Of a stretch of DNA of 64,000 bases, positions 54,150 through 63,207 are shown piece by piece. A program made the translations under genes and the position numbers. How positions within the stretch are numbered: the first letter of the stretch is position 1; each line of letters begins with the position of its first letter. The DNA is from Diploptera punctata (lineage: Eukaryota > Arthropoda > Insecta > Blattodea > Blaberidae), in contig JASPKZ010010272.1 in assembly GCA_030220185.1 (NCBI GenBank), forward strand, positions 2,644,501 through 2,708,500, in the 5' to 3' direction. The notes under the pieces were generated by a model, which made no database searches, was not told the origin of the DNA, and saw only the letters and a list, made by a program, of their open reading frames with translations.

Positions 54150-55785
54150 TTGACGGTGAAACTAACGGCGATTAAACTAGAATCATCCACTGGTAACTTG
54201 AATAAACCAATCAACACAATTGATAAACCCGTTTCTCTGTGACAAACCGAAGGACCTAGTGAAAGATAGCAGAAACGGGCGACACATATGAAGAAACCAA
54301 AAAGATATTATCACGATATAGAGAAGAGAATCGAATAATCTAAGCACATCCGGATTATCTAGAAGATGTGAAACCCATTCGATTAGTTACTCCCAAACTA
54401 TCAATATTATCTACATCGAATGCCACCGCCGAATTCAAACTCTTCGCGCTCTTAGCTCAGATGTGAGCCGAAAACACTGCGAGCTTTCCGGATGATTTCT
54501 GTTGCGGAGCTATAAGCCAGTTCACATACTCTGACCACAATTGCACAACAGGAGAGCCGCGCTGCAGAATATCAAACACTAACATAAAATCCACCATGTC
54601 CCGAAGCATCTAGAATTTCAGCTTTTCATCCCTACCTGGAAAATAAAACTCATTCGCCTTGAAAATAGACTGCAGTACACGACACTCTCATGACAAGAAA
54701 CATCTAGCGCTTCTTAATAGTGGCCATCGTGGTACTCACCCATTAACACACCTAATAATATGTCACATACCTGTCGGGTTGTATAATTTATGACTGAATA
54801 CTGCGCGCTCGACATATCATCCTGCAAATTGTTGAAAAATCCTATAGGCCTGTAAGATGAACCTCCGATTCCTGCTGATCATGTCCAATACTACATTCCA
54901 TTTTCAAACTCCAGAATCCAGATTGGATTTTGGCGAGCCACTGTATGTGAGGAAAGGAAATTCTATTCAGTAAGTCTATATGTTATTGCTGACACGTGAC
55001 ACCACTATTATCTGTCCAACGTAAGAAGCATATTTTGACATTTAACTTCCGAATGTATTATTAGGCGCAGCACGAGTAAGAGTGCAGGCGAACTCTGTCA
55101 GCTGTTTGTTACAAGCCGATAAATCAATGCCATATATCGTTCAATAAACTTACAAAATACATTTAACACCGTTTTTCATCACTCTTTAACAATTTCCCAT
55201 TGTGCTTCTAATAATTTTGAACACGCATTTTATCAACGAGTTAAGTTAATATAAACTACCCGACAGCCGCCATATTTGTAACTGACAATCAACTTCCTCT
55301 CTAGAATCGTTCAGTTTCAAACAAATGCGATTTTTTAGTTAGTCTCCGACCTTCGAAGAAATATGTAGGTATATACTATATTCTGATCAATTATAGTTAA
55401 CATAAATTACTTTAAGTACGTAATTATATTAATCGAGTATATTATCTATTTATTCGCTTCCCCTGAACTGTGCTTTGGTCATGAACGAATCGCAGTAACT
55501 GCAGCAGTCATACGCTTCGTGCATTAACCGCCCATTTATTTTCCTGAAGTGTCTTTCTTAGGCTGGACAGAAAATAGAACTGTACACTTAGAACTTTCTT
55601 CACACATGACGGTCTATACTTTCCTAATGCCCTTTTAGAGATTTGTTGGATGAAGAGGTCTGTCCCACATGATATACTATTCTAACATTGCCCTGCTACA
55701 TTTTATACCCTCCACCAAGAATTGAAGAAATGTCTCTGTCTTCCACGACAATCAAACAACGCGGTATTTTGTACTGAAATTAACT
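54150..55785. other. Interior of the BEL/Pao remnant, unassigned
   Basis: No RT or protease motif is readable in any frame. The sequence is less AT-rich than most of the window, which fits decayed element DNA. A solo LTR or unrelated insertion is possible. Confidence 0.35.
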
Positions 55786-55789
55786 GCAT

Positions 55790-56367
55790 CATGGGTGGCT
55801 TGGTGGTGAGGATGGAAGGAAAGAATGATCAGAAGAACAAAGCGCTAGGCGATGACAAGTGGGCAAGGAAAACTTATGCACAATCTTAGTCAGCATTGAA
55901 ACCGCCATAAGTTCTCATCTTCTCCAAACAGCAGAGTCTATTGCTTTGACATCATCACATTTTCTTTACGGACAAAAATGTATCATTCTCTCCTCTGGAT
56001 CTGAATTTTTGCAGAACAGGAACCTCTTACAAGAATATCAGTTACACGACAGGCTGTTAAAGACTTACGGAAAAGATGGATGAAAGAGTACCTGTTCGAA
56101 CTACGATCCTATCATCAAGTTCATAGAATAAAAGAAATAACAGCAAAGCTTCGTGTGAACAACTTGATACTACTGCAAGAAGATGTGCGTCCATGGTACA
56201 TGTTAAAAAGAGTACTCGTCAAGGATTTGCATCCTGGAAGAGGTGGAGAGATTAGGACCATCTTCTTACGTACACCAGATGACTATCAAATCTCACGTCC
56301 TGTTCATCTAGTCATCGCACTGGAGATCACCAGGATAGCGAGGATGTGGAGGACCAAGTTCCCCTAA
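55790..56367 (+). pseudogene. BEL/Pao integrase C-terminal fragment
   Basis: Frames 55859-56083 and 56080-56367 overlap with a stop or shift at 56080. They read ETAISSHLLQTAESIALTSS, HFLYGQK, WMKEYLFELRSYHQVHR, NLILLQEDVRPWYMLKRVL and DLHPGRGGEIRTIFLRT followed by RPVHLVIALE. ALTxxHFLxG, KEYLxxLxxRxxW, LVLLxED and the W-x-LGRVxxLHPGxDGxxR pattern are the end of BEL/Pao integrases. Several consensus tryptophans and glycines are replaced. Confidence 0.75.
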
Positions 56368-56825
56368 ATTAAACTTCCATCTTCCTTATATCCATTATGT
56401 TTTTTTCTTTTGCCTCTTCTATTCTCAAAAATTATTCTTCTTAGTAACTTTCACTTCCCTTGTTATTTGTAACTCTTTGTACCTAGAATAAGTATGGTAA
56501 ATCAGAAGTTTGTGTCTTTATTACGCTCAACAATATTAATAATAGTTTTCCAGATTTGTTTTTCTTTGTTGAAAGTATGATTTGAGTTCACTAGTTAAAA
56601 CTAGTGCAACTCCTAATTTTAACACACAACAATTCATTATACGAGGTAAAATTGAATTTATATTTCATACCAGTTAATACAATTACTCCTAACACAACCA
56701 CAAATGCATGTATTCGAAATGTAAAATATCATGAACATTTTTCTTGAAAGTGTTATAAATTAGAAGGAAAAGAGCAGGAAATCTTTCTTAAAAAATAAAA
56801 GTACAGAAACTGCTATGGATAAATT
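56368..56825. other. Intron 5, unassigned
   Basis: No feature recognised. Confidence 0.4.
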
Positions 56826-56837
56826 AGCTTTGACCAC

Positions 56838-56941
56838 TTCAAGATTTAAATTAAAATTCTTTATGCCTCACCTCATATCCAGTCTTCTAAATAGAAGACT
56901 GAATTTAAATCTTAAATTAAACCTCATAGTAATTTTTCCTA
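56838..56941 (+). mobile_element. Short Penelope-type terminus with small hairpin
   Basis: AAGATTTAAATTAAAATTC and its inverted partner GAATTTAAATCTT flank GCCTCACCTCATATCC and a 10-bp-stem hairpin (AGTCTTCTAAATAGAAGACT). The tail is AAACCTCATAGTAATTTTTCC, the shared terminus. It looks like a shrunken member of the group at 19.4, 47.4 and 50.0 kb. Confidence 0.6.
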
Positions 56942-57143
56942 TAAAAGTTCAATGCTTCGCCACTTTACTTCACAACCATTAATTAAGTCAATCTACTTTA
57001 TTTAGACGTTTTAAAATTTTCCTTCTGATATTCACTAATGACTGGATGTTGAATTAAACCTTTAACCCTCTTGCTTTGTAGTGAAAATCTGCCAGATTTT
57101 GATTTTAAATTATTGATACTAATATGTTTTGTTATCAATACAG

Positions 57144-57337
57144 CGATATTTCAAGCAATGCTATACGCCATCTACCTGAAAGACTGTTTCACGGTAATAA
57201 AAAGTTGATAGTTGTGCAGTTATCTAGAAATTCACTGGAAGATCTTCCTGAACACTTATTCAGTGATCTGATCATGCTTGAAGAACTGGATCTATCAAAT
57301 AATGTGCTTACTAATCTGAAGCCGCTCACATTTAAAG
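57144..57337 (+). CDS. LRR gene exon 6: LRRs 4 to 6
   Basis: This 194-nt exon lies between CAATACAG and GTATGG, entering in phase 2 and leaving in phase 1. It encodes two full LRRs and the start of a third, with DISSNAIRHLPERLF, QLSRNSLEDLPEHLF and DLSNNVLTNLKPLTF. Each repeat is 24 residues long. Confidence 0.92.
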
Positions 57338-57449
57338 GTATGGACTATTTCACAAAAATAATATAAAAACTTTCTAATTACTAGAGTCAGAAAATAGAGC
57401 CCTGATACATGGTACTGCAGACCTATAGCTTATGGAGGTTCCTTAATTA

Positions 57450-58209
57450 CAGAACTTGCCCACGTAATTTGGTCCGTGTATTTTGCGCAGTCTATTTTAA
57501 GGGATTATTTTTAATTATTTTGTTCCGCGTATTTTGCGCATATATTTTATGCGCCTGTTTTTTCTCAGTTTTGTAGGGATTTTCCTTCCCTGAATTTCAT
57601 TGCCAATTCTTACATTCCAACGTAGGTCATTTACCAGCAACTGAACTACCTGCTTCATAAAGAAATCCAAAGTCCCGCTACTTTAACAATGGGCAAGTCT
57701 TAGAAAAGTAAATACCGGTATTTCAGTTGACTTTCAACGCATCTACTGTGCACTTGCTTTTATACTTATATCAAGATGGGAAAGAAAAATAAGAATTACA
57801 CAGCATCATATAAATTGAAAGTGATAAGTTTCGCCGAATATTTTGGCAATCGTGCAGCAGAAAGAAAATTCGGAGTTCTCTAATCCAACGTGCGTTATTG
57901 CAGGAAACAAAAAGATGCGCAAATAATTATTACAGTATTTGAATTGTTTCATTTATATAATAATATTATTATTGTTTATAGATTTATTATTGCACGATTA
58001 TTTGCATAATTCAAGATTACCTACATTGTTATGCTACAAAATTATAAGAGATGACAAAATTACTGTATTCTTAATTACTATACTTACCTACTATAATTGA
58101 GATAACACAGAACAGGACTTCAAATTTTAAAAATCCGAATATTTTACGTTCCCCATTTTTTGTGACCAAAGTAACTTAAAAAGTGCGCAAATTACGCGAG
58201 CAAATACAA
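57450..58209 (+). mobile_element. pogo/Tigger-like element, internally deleted, in LRR intron 6
   Basis: The left end CAGAACTTGCCCACGTAATT and the inverted right end TTGTATTTGCTCGCGTAATT match at 14 of 20 positions. TA flanks both (57448-57449, 58210-58211). From 57776 the + strand reads MGKKNKNYTASYKLKVISFA, EYFGNRAAERKFGV, a stop, and NVRYCRKQKDA. This is the N-terminal DNA-binding (psq/CENP-B-like) helix-turn-helix of pogo transposases. The DDE domain is deleted. Confidence 0.75.
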
Positions 58210-58254
58210 TATTATATCTAACTATTATTGTATTGATATCAAGATTTCCTATTA

Positions 58255-58590
58255 AGTTACCATAGCTGAGTGGTTAAGGCTTGAGGCCTTGGAGCAGAAC
58301 TACGGGACTTGCGGTGGTTCGGGTCTCCATGGGGGAAGAAATCTTTTCCTGGAATTTCGGTCAGTATGGGACTGGTGCCCACCCAGCATCGTGAGGAATT
58401 TGGGCAGCTAAATAAGTAGCGGCTCCAGGTTGAGAAAACAAGCTCTAACGGCTGGAGGGCCCGACATGCTGACTACATGTCACCCCTACACTGGCAGGAT
58501 GATCGTCTACCTCTGTGATTAACACATGTATATGTGAAACCAGCAGCTGGCTGGTAGGCCAAGGGCCTTCTATGCCTGTTGCATCATGGA
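58255..58590 (+). mobile_element. tRNA-headed repeat (SINE E)
   Basis: Starts TTACCATAGCTGAGTGGTTA (A-box region), with GGTGGTTCGGGTCTCCATG about 45 bp later as B box, then a 250-bp unrelated body. This is the layout of a tRNA-derived SINE. Only one copy is in the window, so the family is not proven. Confidence 0.5.
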
Positions 58591-58602
58591 GGTTTTTTTT
58601 TT

Positions 58603-58800
58603 ACAGTTCACTATTGTGGTCTAGAGGTAATGTTATTGCCGGAGATTCTGCAGGCCTGGATCGATTCCTGGTCAAGACAAGTTTCCTGGATGAGTTTTTT
58701 TTTCTCTTACCTTTAAGACAAATGTCAGGAAACTTTAAACCCCAAGTAGTACTCAAAACACTATTTCACCATCAGAATCAGCCATATTATATTCACCTTG
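58603..58800 (+). mobile_element. SINE A, forward copy, 3'-truncated
   Basis: Begins GTTCACTATTGTGGTCTAGAG (tRNA-like head) and continues through ATCGATTCCTGGTCAAGAC (B-box region) to CTTTAAGACAAATGTCAGGA. The rest of the body is lost. The only + strand copy of this SINE here, and more diverged than the others. Confidence 0.75.
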
Positions 58801-59140
58801 TTTAATATGAATGTATGAGTGAATGATGTGTCTTAAAGTTTTGTGTTGCCTTGGAGGTACCTCTGGCATTGAGTTGATCACTCATTCGGGAAGGCACTCC
58901 ATGTCCTTGTATGGTCAAAAAGTATATACTGATCTAGGGTTTAAAATTTTCTCTCGTGAGATCATAACTCTGTAAGGACATGGTGACATGGGACACATAG
59001 AAATACTACAACAGAACTAACATATTTAACTGCTGAAAACTTGTGTTTAGCATTGAATTAGTATTTAATAGTTTGCAGTTCATGATTATTTGTATGCATC
59101 TTGTATTTTTAAATTAATATATTAAAATAGAGATGAATAA
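58801..59140. other. Intron 6, unassigned
   Basis: No feature recognised. Confidence 0.4.
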
Positions 59141-59149
59141 AATGGAATC

Positions 59150-59760
59150 CAGAAAAATTAAACTTGAACTGGCTTTCCAACTAGCAAAAGATACATATAA
59201 TAAAAAATCCCTTTCATGGGGATTACACATTACAAGATAGTGATCAAGTCAGAAGCACTGTATGCAGCAGAAATACTAACCATGAATTTCAAAGGCCAAA
59301 TAAAAAATTGAGCTATACGAAAGAAAATTTTAAGGAAAATCATAGGATAAAAATTTCAAGATAATAAAATATACATCAAGAATGAAACTCTCTACAAAAA
59401 AATTGAAAAACTTTCAGATACTATGCGAAAAAGGAGAATAAATGTTTACAGTCATCTTCGAAGGGCCGGTTTCACCAACAGAGATAACTGTATTACACCA
59501 TTTTCCCCGTGTATAATGCATAGCATAAACTGGCATAATACAGTTACCTCTGTTGGTGAAACCGACCCTTAGAATGAAATCCAACAGATTAACCAAACAA
59601 ATCTTTGATCTTTTTTTTCTGTAACTGCAAAACAAAACCCTACTGGTTTAAAGAAACTGAAAGAGACGTAATAGAATTAAAGATTACAGAAAATTCACTA
59701 ATCGATTGAATAGCTAAATTAAGTATTCAAGATGAAAATATAAGGTTCCAAGATAAATCT
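59150..59760 (+). mobile_element. LINE 3' part in LRR intron 6
   Basis: The frame reads YKIVIKSEALYAAEILTM, RKKILRKIIG, LYKKIEKLSDTMRKRRINV, YSHLRR and, after a 106-bp insertion, MKSNRLTKQIFDLF. This is the region after RT (LYGxExLTxxxKxxIxxIxxxERKILRKIxGP; IxxTMRKRRxxFYGHLxRM) of an insect non-LTR family distinct from the (GTTA) family. Stops are present. Confidence 0.75.
59461..59570. mobile_element. Palindromic MITE splitting the LINE
   Basis: AAGGGCCGGTTTCACCAACA at the left and its inverse TGTTGGTGAAACCGACCCTT at the right define a 110-bp element, with the inverted match reaching about 40 bp per side (ATAACTGTATTA / TAATACAGTTA). Removing about 106 bp restores the continuous LINE codons HLRR-MKSN. 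Confidence 0.82.
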
Positions 59761-60090
59761 AAACAAAAATCCAAATCTATTATCTCGGAAGAAGAGATGA
59801 AAAGAAGATCACAAAGAATGAAACAATACTGGGCACTAAGAAAAAAACAACACACAGAGAAATGATTGATCCAACGTACCCAAAGAGGGAGTAAAACGAA
59901 AAAAAAAAAATGAATAATTGAACTCCCTTGGAAAAGAAGGTAAGCAAAAATTTCTGGGAAGGTGATTTAAGGTTTTTTAAATCCACTAATTACTCATCTT
60001 CATTTTAATATAATAATTTAAAAATACCAAGTGCATAAAAATAATCCTATATTATTCTGTAAAATGCTAAAATTTTACAAAAATATATTT
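59761..60090. other. Intron 6 end, unassigned
   Basis: Possibly the decayed 3' continuation of the LINE. No clear frame. Confidence 0.35.
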
Positions 60091-60098
60091 TTTTCTAG

Positions 60099-60292
60099 GA
60101 TTATATGCAGTAAAACGACTGCAGCTACAAGACAATGTTGTACAAGATCTACCAGAAATACTTTTCAATGATCTCCACAGCTTGGAATTATTATCTTTGA
60201 GAAAAAACCACATTACAATAATTCCACCAACGCTCTTTAACAATATGAAATATCTTAAATATTTGGACCTAACAAACAACTGGATATCAAAA
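60099..60292 (+). CDS. LRR gene exon 7: LRRs 6 to 9
   Basis: The acceptor is TTTTCTAG and the first two bases complete a Gly codon. The exon encodes LRRs with QLQDNVVQDLPEILF, SLRKNHITIIPPTLF and DLTNNWISK. The donor AAA/GTAATC leaves phase 0, which matches exon 8. Open frame continues into the intron to about 60445, but the LRR pattern stops at the donor, so that extension is not taken as coding. Confidence 0.9.
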
Positions 60293-60654
60293 GTAATCAT
60301 TGTTTTAAACTTATTCTATTTACCTAACCAGCTTCTAGAACCAGACATCCTCCCTTCTTCTGTTGTCCAAGAATATGGATCTTGGTTGAGATCGGTCCTT
60401 TTAGAACCGTTCAACAAAATTTACATCGTCCGATTTATAATGTAGTTTTTTAAAAACATGAAGTTTTAAATATTTCATACTCTTCCAAAATGTTGTTCTA
60501 CACATTTGCCAAATTGTTTTGTTTTCATAATCTAAATTCATTCACAGGTTTAAAACATAATTACTATTATTATTATTAACAATTCCTTAAAAAATAAGGA
60601 TTTCTTATTAAGGTTAAGAACTGAAGCATATTTCTTATAGCATCAACTTAATTT

Positions 60655-60890
60655 GGGGCACACTGTAGCATTGTGGTTAAGCAACATACTACAAGCCAGA
60701 AGGTTGAAGATTCAAATCACAGTGGGGTCAAGATTTTTAAACATTCTGGTGGTCCTGGGTTTGTCTCAGCCTCTAACGGAAATTAGTACTAGACATTTGT
60801 TCTGGGGGTAGAGGTGGTCATCATACAGGGAGCCTTAATCTCCTACTACCCCAAGGCCCTCCTAAGGCCTGTAGTGAGATCATTTTATCC
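60655..60890 (+). mobile_element. SINE B in LRR intron 7
   Basis: Starts GGGGCACACTGTAGCATTGT, with the GATTCAAATCACAGTGGGGT B-box region and the CTCCTACTACCCCAAGGCCC body shared with the copies at 27.6, 33.1 and 36.0 kb. It has lost about 60 bp of the body. Confidence 0.85.
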
Positions 60891-61317
60891 TTTATCTTCT
60901 TAAATTGTAAAATACTCATAAATTTAGCAGAACTGTACAAATTTTGAATTAATATAATTTAAAGATCTCAAGAAAAATGCTTCCAAATTGTCAGAAAATT
61001 TTTAATTGAAAGCTATATACAGTTAATCCAAATTAAATGATTCAGAGGTTCTTCAGAATAATGGAAAAACAGTTTGAGAATGCTGCATTGTGCTGATATG
61101 TCTTAAGACGTTTTGAGCACAACCCAAATGACAATAAAGACCTTTTTGTAGACCAATTAATAGTATACAACCAATTTTAATTTTGTAACGTATTCTTTCA
61201 TTTCATTAAAAAGTTTTCATTTTCCAGTTCAGATTAAACAGACTTTCAGATTACTGAGTCCGGATTAATAAGATTACACTATACATTAAATTATTAGCAT
61301 TAATAAAATATTTTCTA

Positions 61318-61600
61318 AGATTTTTATTTTTCTTCTTCTTTTTCATCCAAGGTTAAGCCCATCTTCTGTGTGGGCATTCGACATTTCTCCTTCCATGTAG
61401 TTTATAACTCAGCAATAATTTTGGAAATCTTTCTTCTGTCATTCTATCAACATGTTCTTTCCAGGCATTCCCATATTTAATTATTTGATCTGTAAGTTTG
61501 AAAATATTTAGTTCCTTTCTTATATCTTCATTTATTTTCTTATCCAGAAGAGTATATCCAGCTATATTAAAAATTTCATCTAAATTGCTTCCAATCTTTG
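61318..61600 (-). mobile_element. LINE 3' end, antisense in LRR intron 7
   Basis: The reverse strand encodes FNIAGYTLLDKKINEDIRKE, LNIFKLTDQIIKYGNAWKEH, VDRMTEERFPKLLL and GRRNVECPHRRWA before (GAA)n. It is the C-terminus of a non-LTR element resembling the 32.0 and 40.5 kb families (GRR-x-VGRPxRRW). Confidence 0.78.
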
Positions 61601-61686
61601 TTCTTGTCTTTTAGTGATCTTTTTTATTTAATTTTTTAATTAACAATGCAACTATGTTCATAAAGAAATTTTGTGCTTTTTTTTAG

Positions 61687-61946
61687 CTGAGCGGTCATGA
61701 ATTGTCGAGTCTTGCTGAACTTGAAGAATTACATCTTGGACAGAATTATTTGGAAGCATTACCAGAAGGATTGTTTCTTCAACTATACAAGCTAAAAAAG
61801 TTATTTCTTTTTAATAACAATTTGGAACAACTAGAATCAGATGTTTTCAAAGGACTAGACAATCTTATCACATTATTTCTCAATAATAATATACTCAAAC
61901 ATATCGGAGATGACATATTTTCTTATGTACCAAACCTCATAAAACT
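61687..61946 (+). CDS. LRR gene exon 8: LRRs 9 to 12, gene continues
   Basis: The exon follows TTTTTTAG in phase 0. It completes LRR 9 (LSGHELSSLAELEEL) and adds HLGQNYLEALPEGLF, FLFNNNLEQLESDVF and FLNNNILKHIGDDIF. It ends at CT/GTAAGT in phase 2, as after the single-LRR exons. No stop codon, LRRCT cap or transmembrane segment is reached, and I see no further exon before 64,000. Confidence 0.92.
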
Positions 61947-62099
61947 GTAAGTTTTATTTGTATTAATTTAATTATATATTTATTTTGTCCAGAATTAGAT
62001 GGTTATTTAGCAATAGCGGTCCAAGTGTCAAAATCACAAATTAAAATAATTAATTGTAGACCTTTAAGGGAGAAAACAAGATTACGAATTAAATATATG

Positions 62100-62170
62100 T
62101 AGGAAATAACACTATGAGATTTATTTTGATTATTTTTGAGTTTTATATTTGACTCGCCTCATATTACGAG
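62100..62170 (-). mobile_element. Penelope-type terminus, minus strand
   Basis: The reverse strand reads TATGAGGCGAGTCAAATATA, then AATCTCATAGTGTTATTTCCTA, matching the last 65 bp of the 47.4 kb element. Only the end of the element is present. It lies directly beside a LINE start. Confidence 0.65.
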
Positions 62171-62172
62171 TT

Positions 62173-62580
62173 TTTCAAGATTACGAGTATTTGAGAATAA
62201 AGTTCTTAGAAAAATTTTTGGGCCAAAAACAGATGGACAGGTGAATGGAGAAAACTACATAATTGTGAGCTACATGGTATGTATAGGAAGCCAAATATAA
62301 TAAGAACAGGTAAATCTCGTAGACTGCAATGGGTAGGATATGTGGCACGAAAAGGGAATGAAAGAGGTGCATCAAAGCTTCTTGTAGGAAAACCAGAAGG
62401 GAAACGCCCAGTTGGTAGACCAAGAATGAGGTGGGGGAATAACATTATCCATGATTTGAGGAAAGTAGATTATACAGGCGATGATTGGAAAACATTAGAA
62501 AAGAATAGCGATCTATGGAAAGCTTATGTCCATGCGGCTATGAACCTACAAGTCTGATAGAGCCAGTGAGTTAGTTAGAC
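62173..62580 (+). mobile_element. LINE 3' end, (GTTA) family
   Basis: Encodes LRVFENKVLRKIFGPKTDG, LQWVGYVARKGNERGASKLL, PVGRPRMRWGNNI and DLWKAYVHAAMNLQV before the stop, then GATAGAGCCAGTGAGTTAGT TAG. One frameshift near 62240. Confidence 0.87.
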
Positions 62581-62644
62581 CTATTCACCATAAAAAAGGG
62601 GAGACGGTATGTGATTTAATTTCCACTAGGTAGCATCAGATTGT

Positions 62645-63207
62645 ACTTCTGGAAATGCATGCTATTATGCATTACAGAGACTTTTGATGTCCCAACTCCT
62701 TTCAAAATTGTTAAACTGAAAATATATAAAACTGTTACTCTACCAGTTATATTATATGGATGCGAAACATGGACTCTTACTTTAAGGGAGGAAAGGAGAT
62801 TACGAGTATTTGAGAATAAAGTACTTAGGAAAATTTTTGGACCAAAGATAGATGAACAGACAGGTGAATGGAGAAGACTACATAACAGTGAACTACATGG
62901 TCTTTATAGGAAGCCAGGTATAATAAGAACAGTTAAGCCTCGTAGACTGTGATGGGCAGGACATGTGGCACATATGGGGAATGAAAGAGTTGCATGGAAG
63001 CTTCTTGTAGGAAAACCAGAGGGAAAATGCCTAGTTGTTAGACCAAGAATGCTGTGGGAGAATAACATTAACTATGATTTGAGGGAAGTAGATTATACAG
63101 GGAATGATTGGAAAGCATTAGCTCAGGATACTGATGTATGGAGAGCTTATGTCCATGCGGCCATGAACCCATGGGTTCGATAGTGCCAGTGAGTAAGTAA
63201 GTAAGCA
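62645..63207 (+). mobile_element. LINE 3' half, (GTTA) family
   Basis: Opens SGNACYYALQRLLMSQLLSK-like, then LKIYKTVTLPVILYGCETW, RRLRVFENKVLRKIFGPKID, a stop in place of Trp near 62951, MGNERVAWKLLVGKPEGK and DTDVWRAYVHAAMNP. It ends GGGTTCGATAGTGCCAGTGA and GTAA units. Only about 65 bp separates it from the preceding copy. Confidence 0.88.

Larger units (their letters stand above)
53768..56367 (+). mobile_element. BEL/Pao LTR-retrotransposon remnant in LRR intron 5
   Basis: A gag-like stretch at 53.77-54.15 kb (MAEESNEKKLVILK; LLSDAGYDSDVEACEEYVDM) and an integrase C-terminal stretch at 55.79-56.37 kb (ALTSSHFLYGQK; KEYLFELRSYHQVHRIKE; LQEDVRPWYMLKRV) lie in the natural order on the + strand. 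The protease, reverse transcriptase and most of the integrase are missing, and LTRs could not be identified. The gag part has stops and frameshifts. It is a dead remnant. Confidence 0.72.
38686..61946 (+). other. Leucine-rich-repeat protein gene, N-terminal part, eight exons
   Basis: Eight exons can be joined in one reading frame: 38694-38922 (coding part), 40129-40279, 44440-44511, 45245-45316, 47315-47386, 57144-57337, 60099-60292 and 61687-61946. All are bounded by AG and GT and all phases agree (1,2,2,2,2,1,0,2). They give 1,244 coding nt, or 414 residues plus two bases. The product has a hydrophobic start (about residues 14-22), an LRRNT-type cysteine cluster (C90, C95, C97, C106) and twelve 24-residue LRRs filling residues 127-414. 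LRRNT followed by LRRs is typical of extracellular receptors and matrix proteins. One LRR per 72-nt phase-2 exon also occurs in LGR-type receptor genes, but no transmembrane or signalling domain lies in the window, so the exact family is not assigned. The acceptor before the first exon implies an upstream 5' UTR exon that I could not find. The gene continues beyond the right edge. Confidence 0.87.

Noticed and set aside
60182..60445. Extending LRR exon 7 to the stop at 60445 as a short truncated protein end
   Set aside because: The LRR pattern stops exactly at the GTAATC donor, and the next exon continues it in phase. An alternative intron-retaining end is possible but unsupported.
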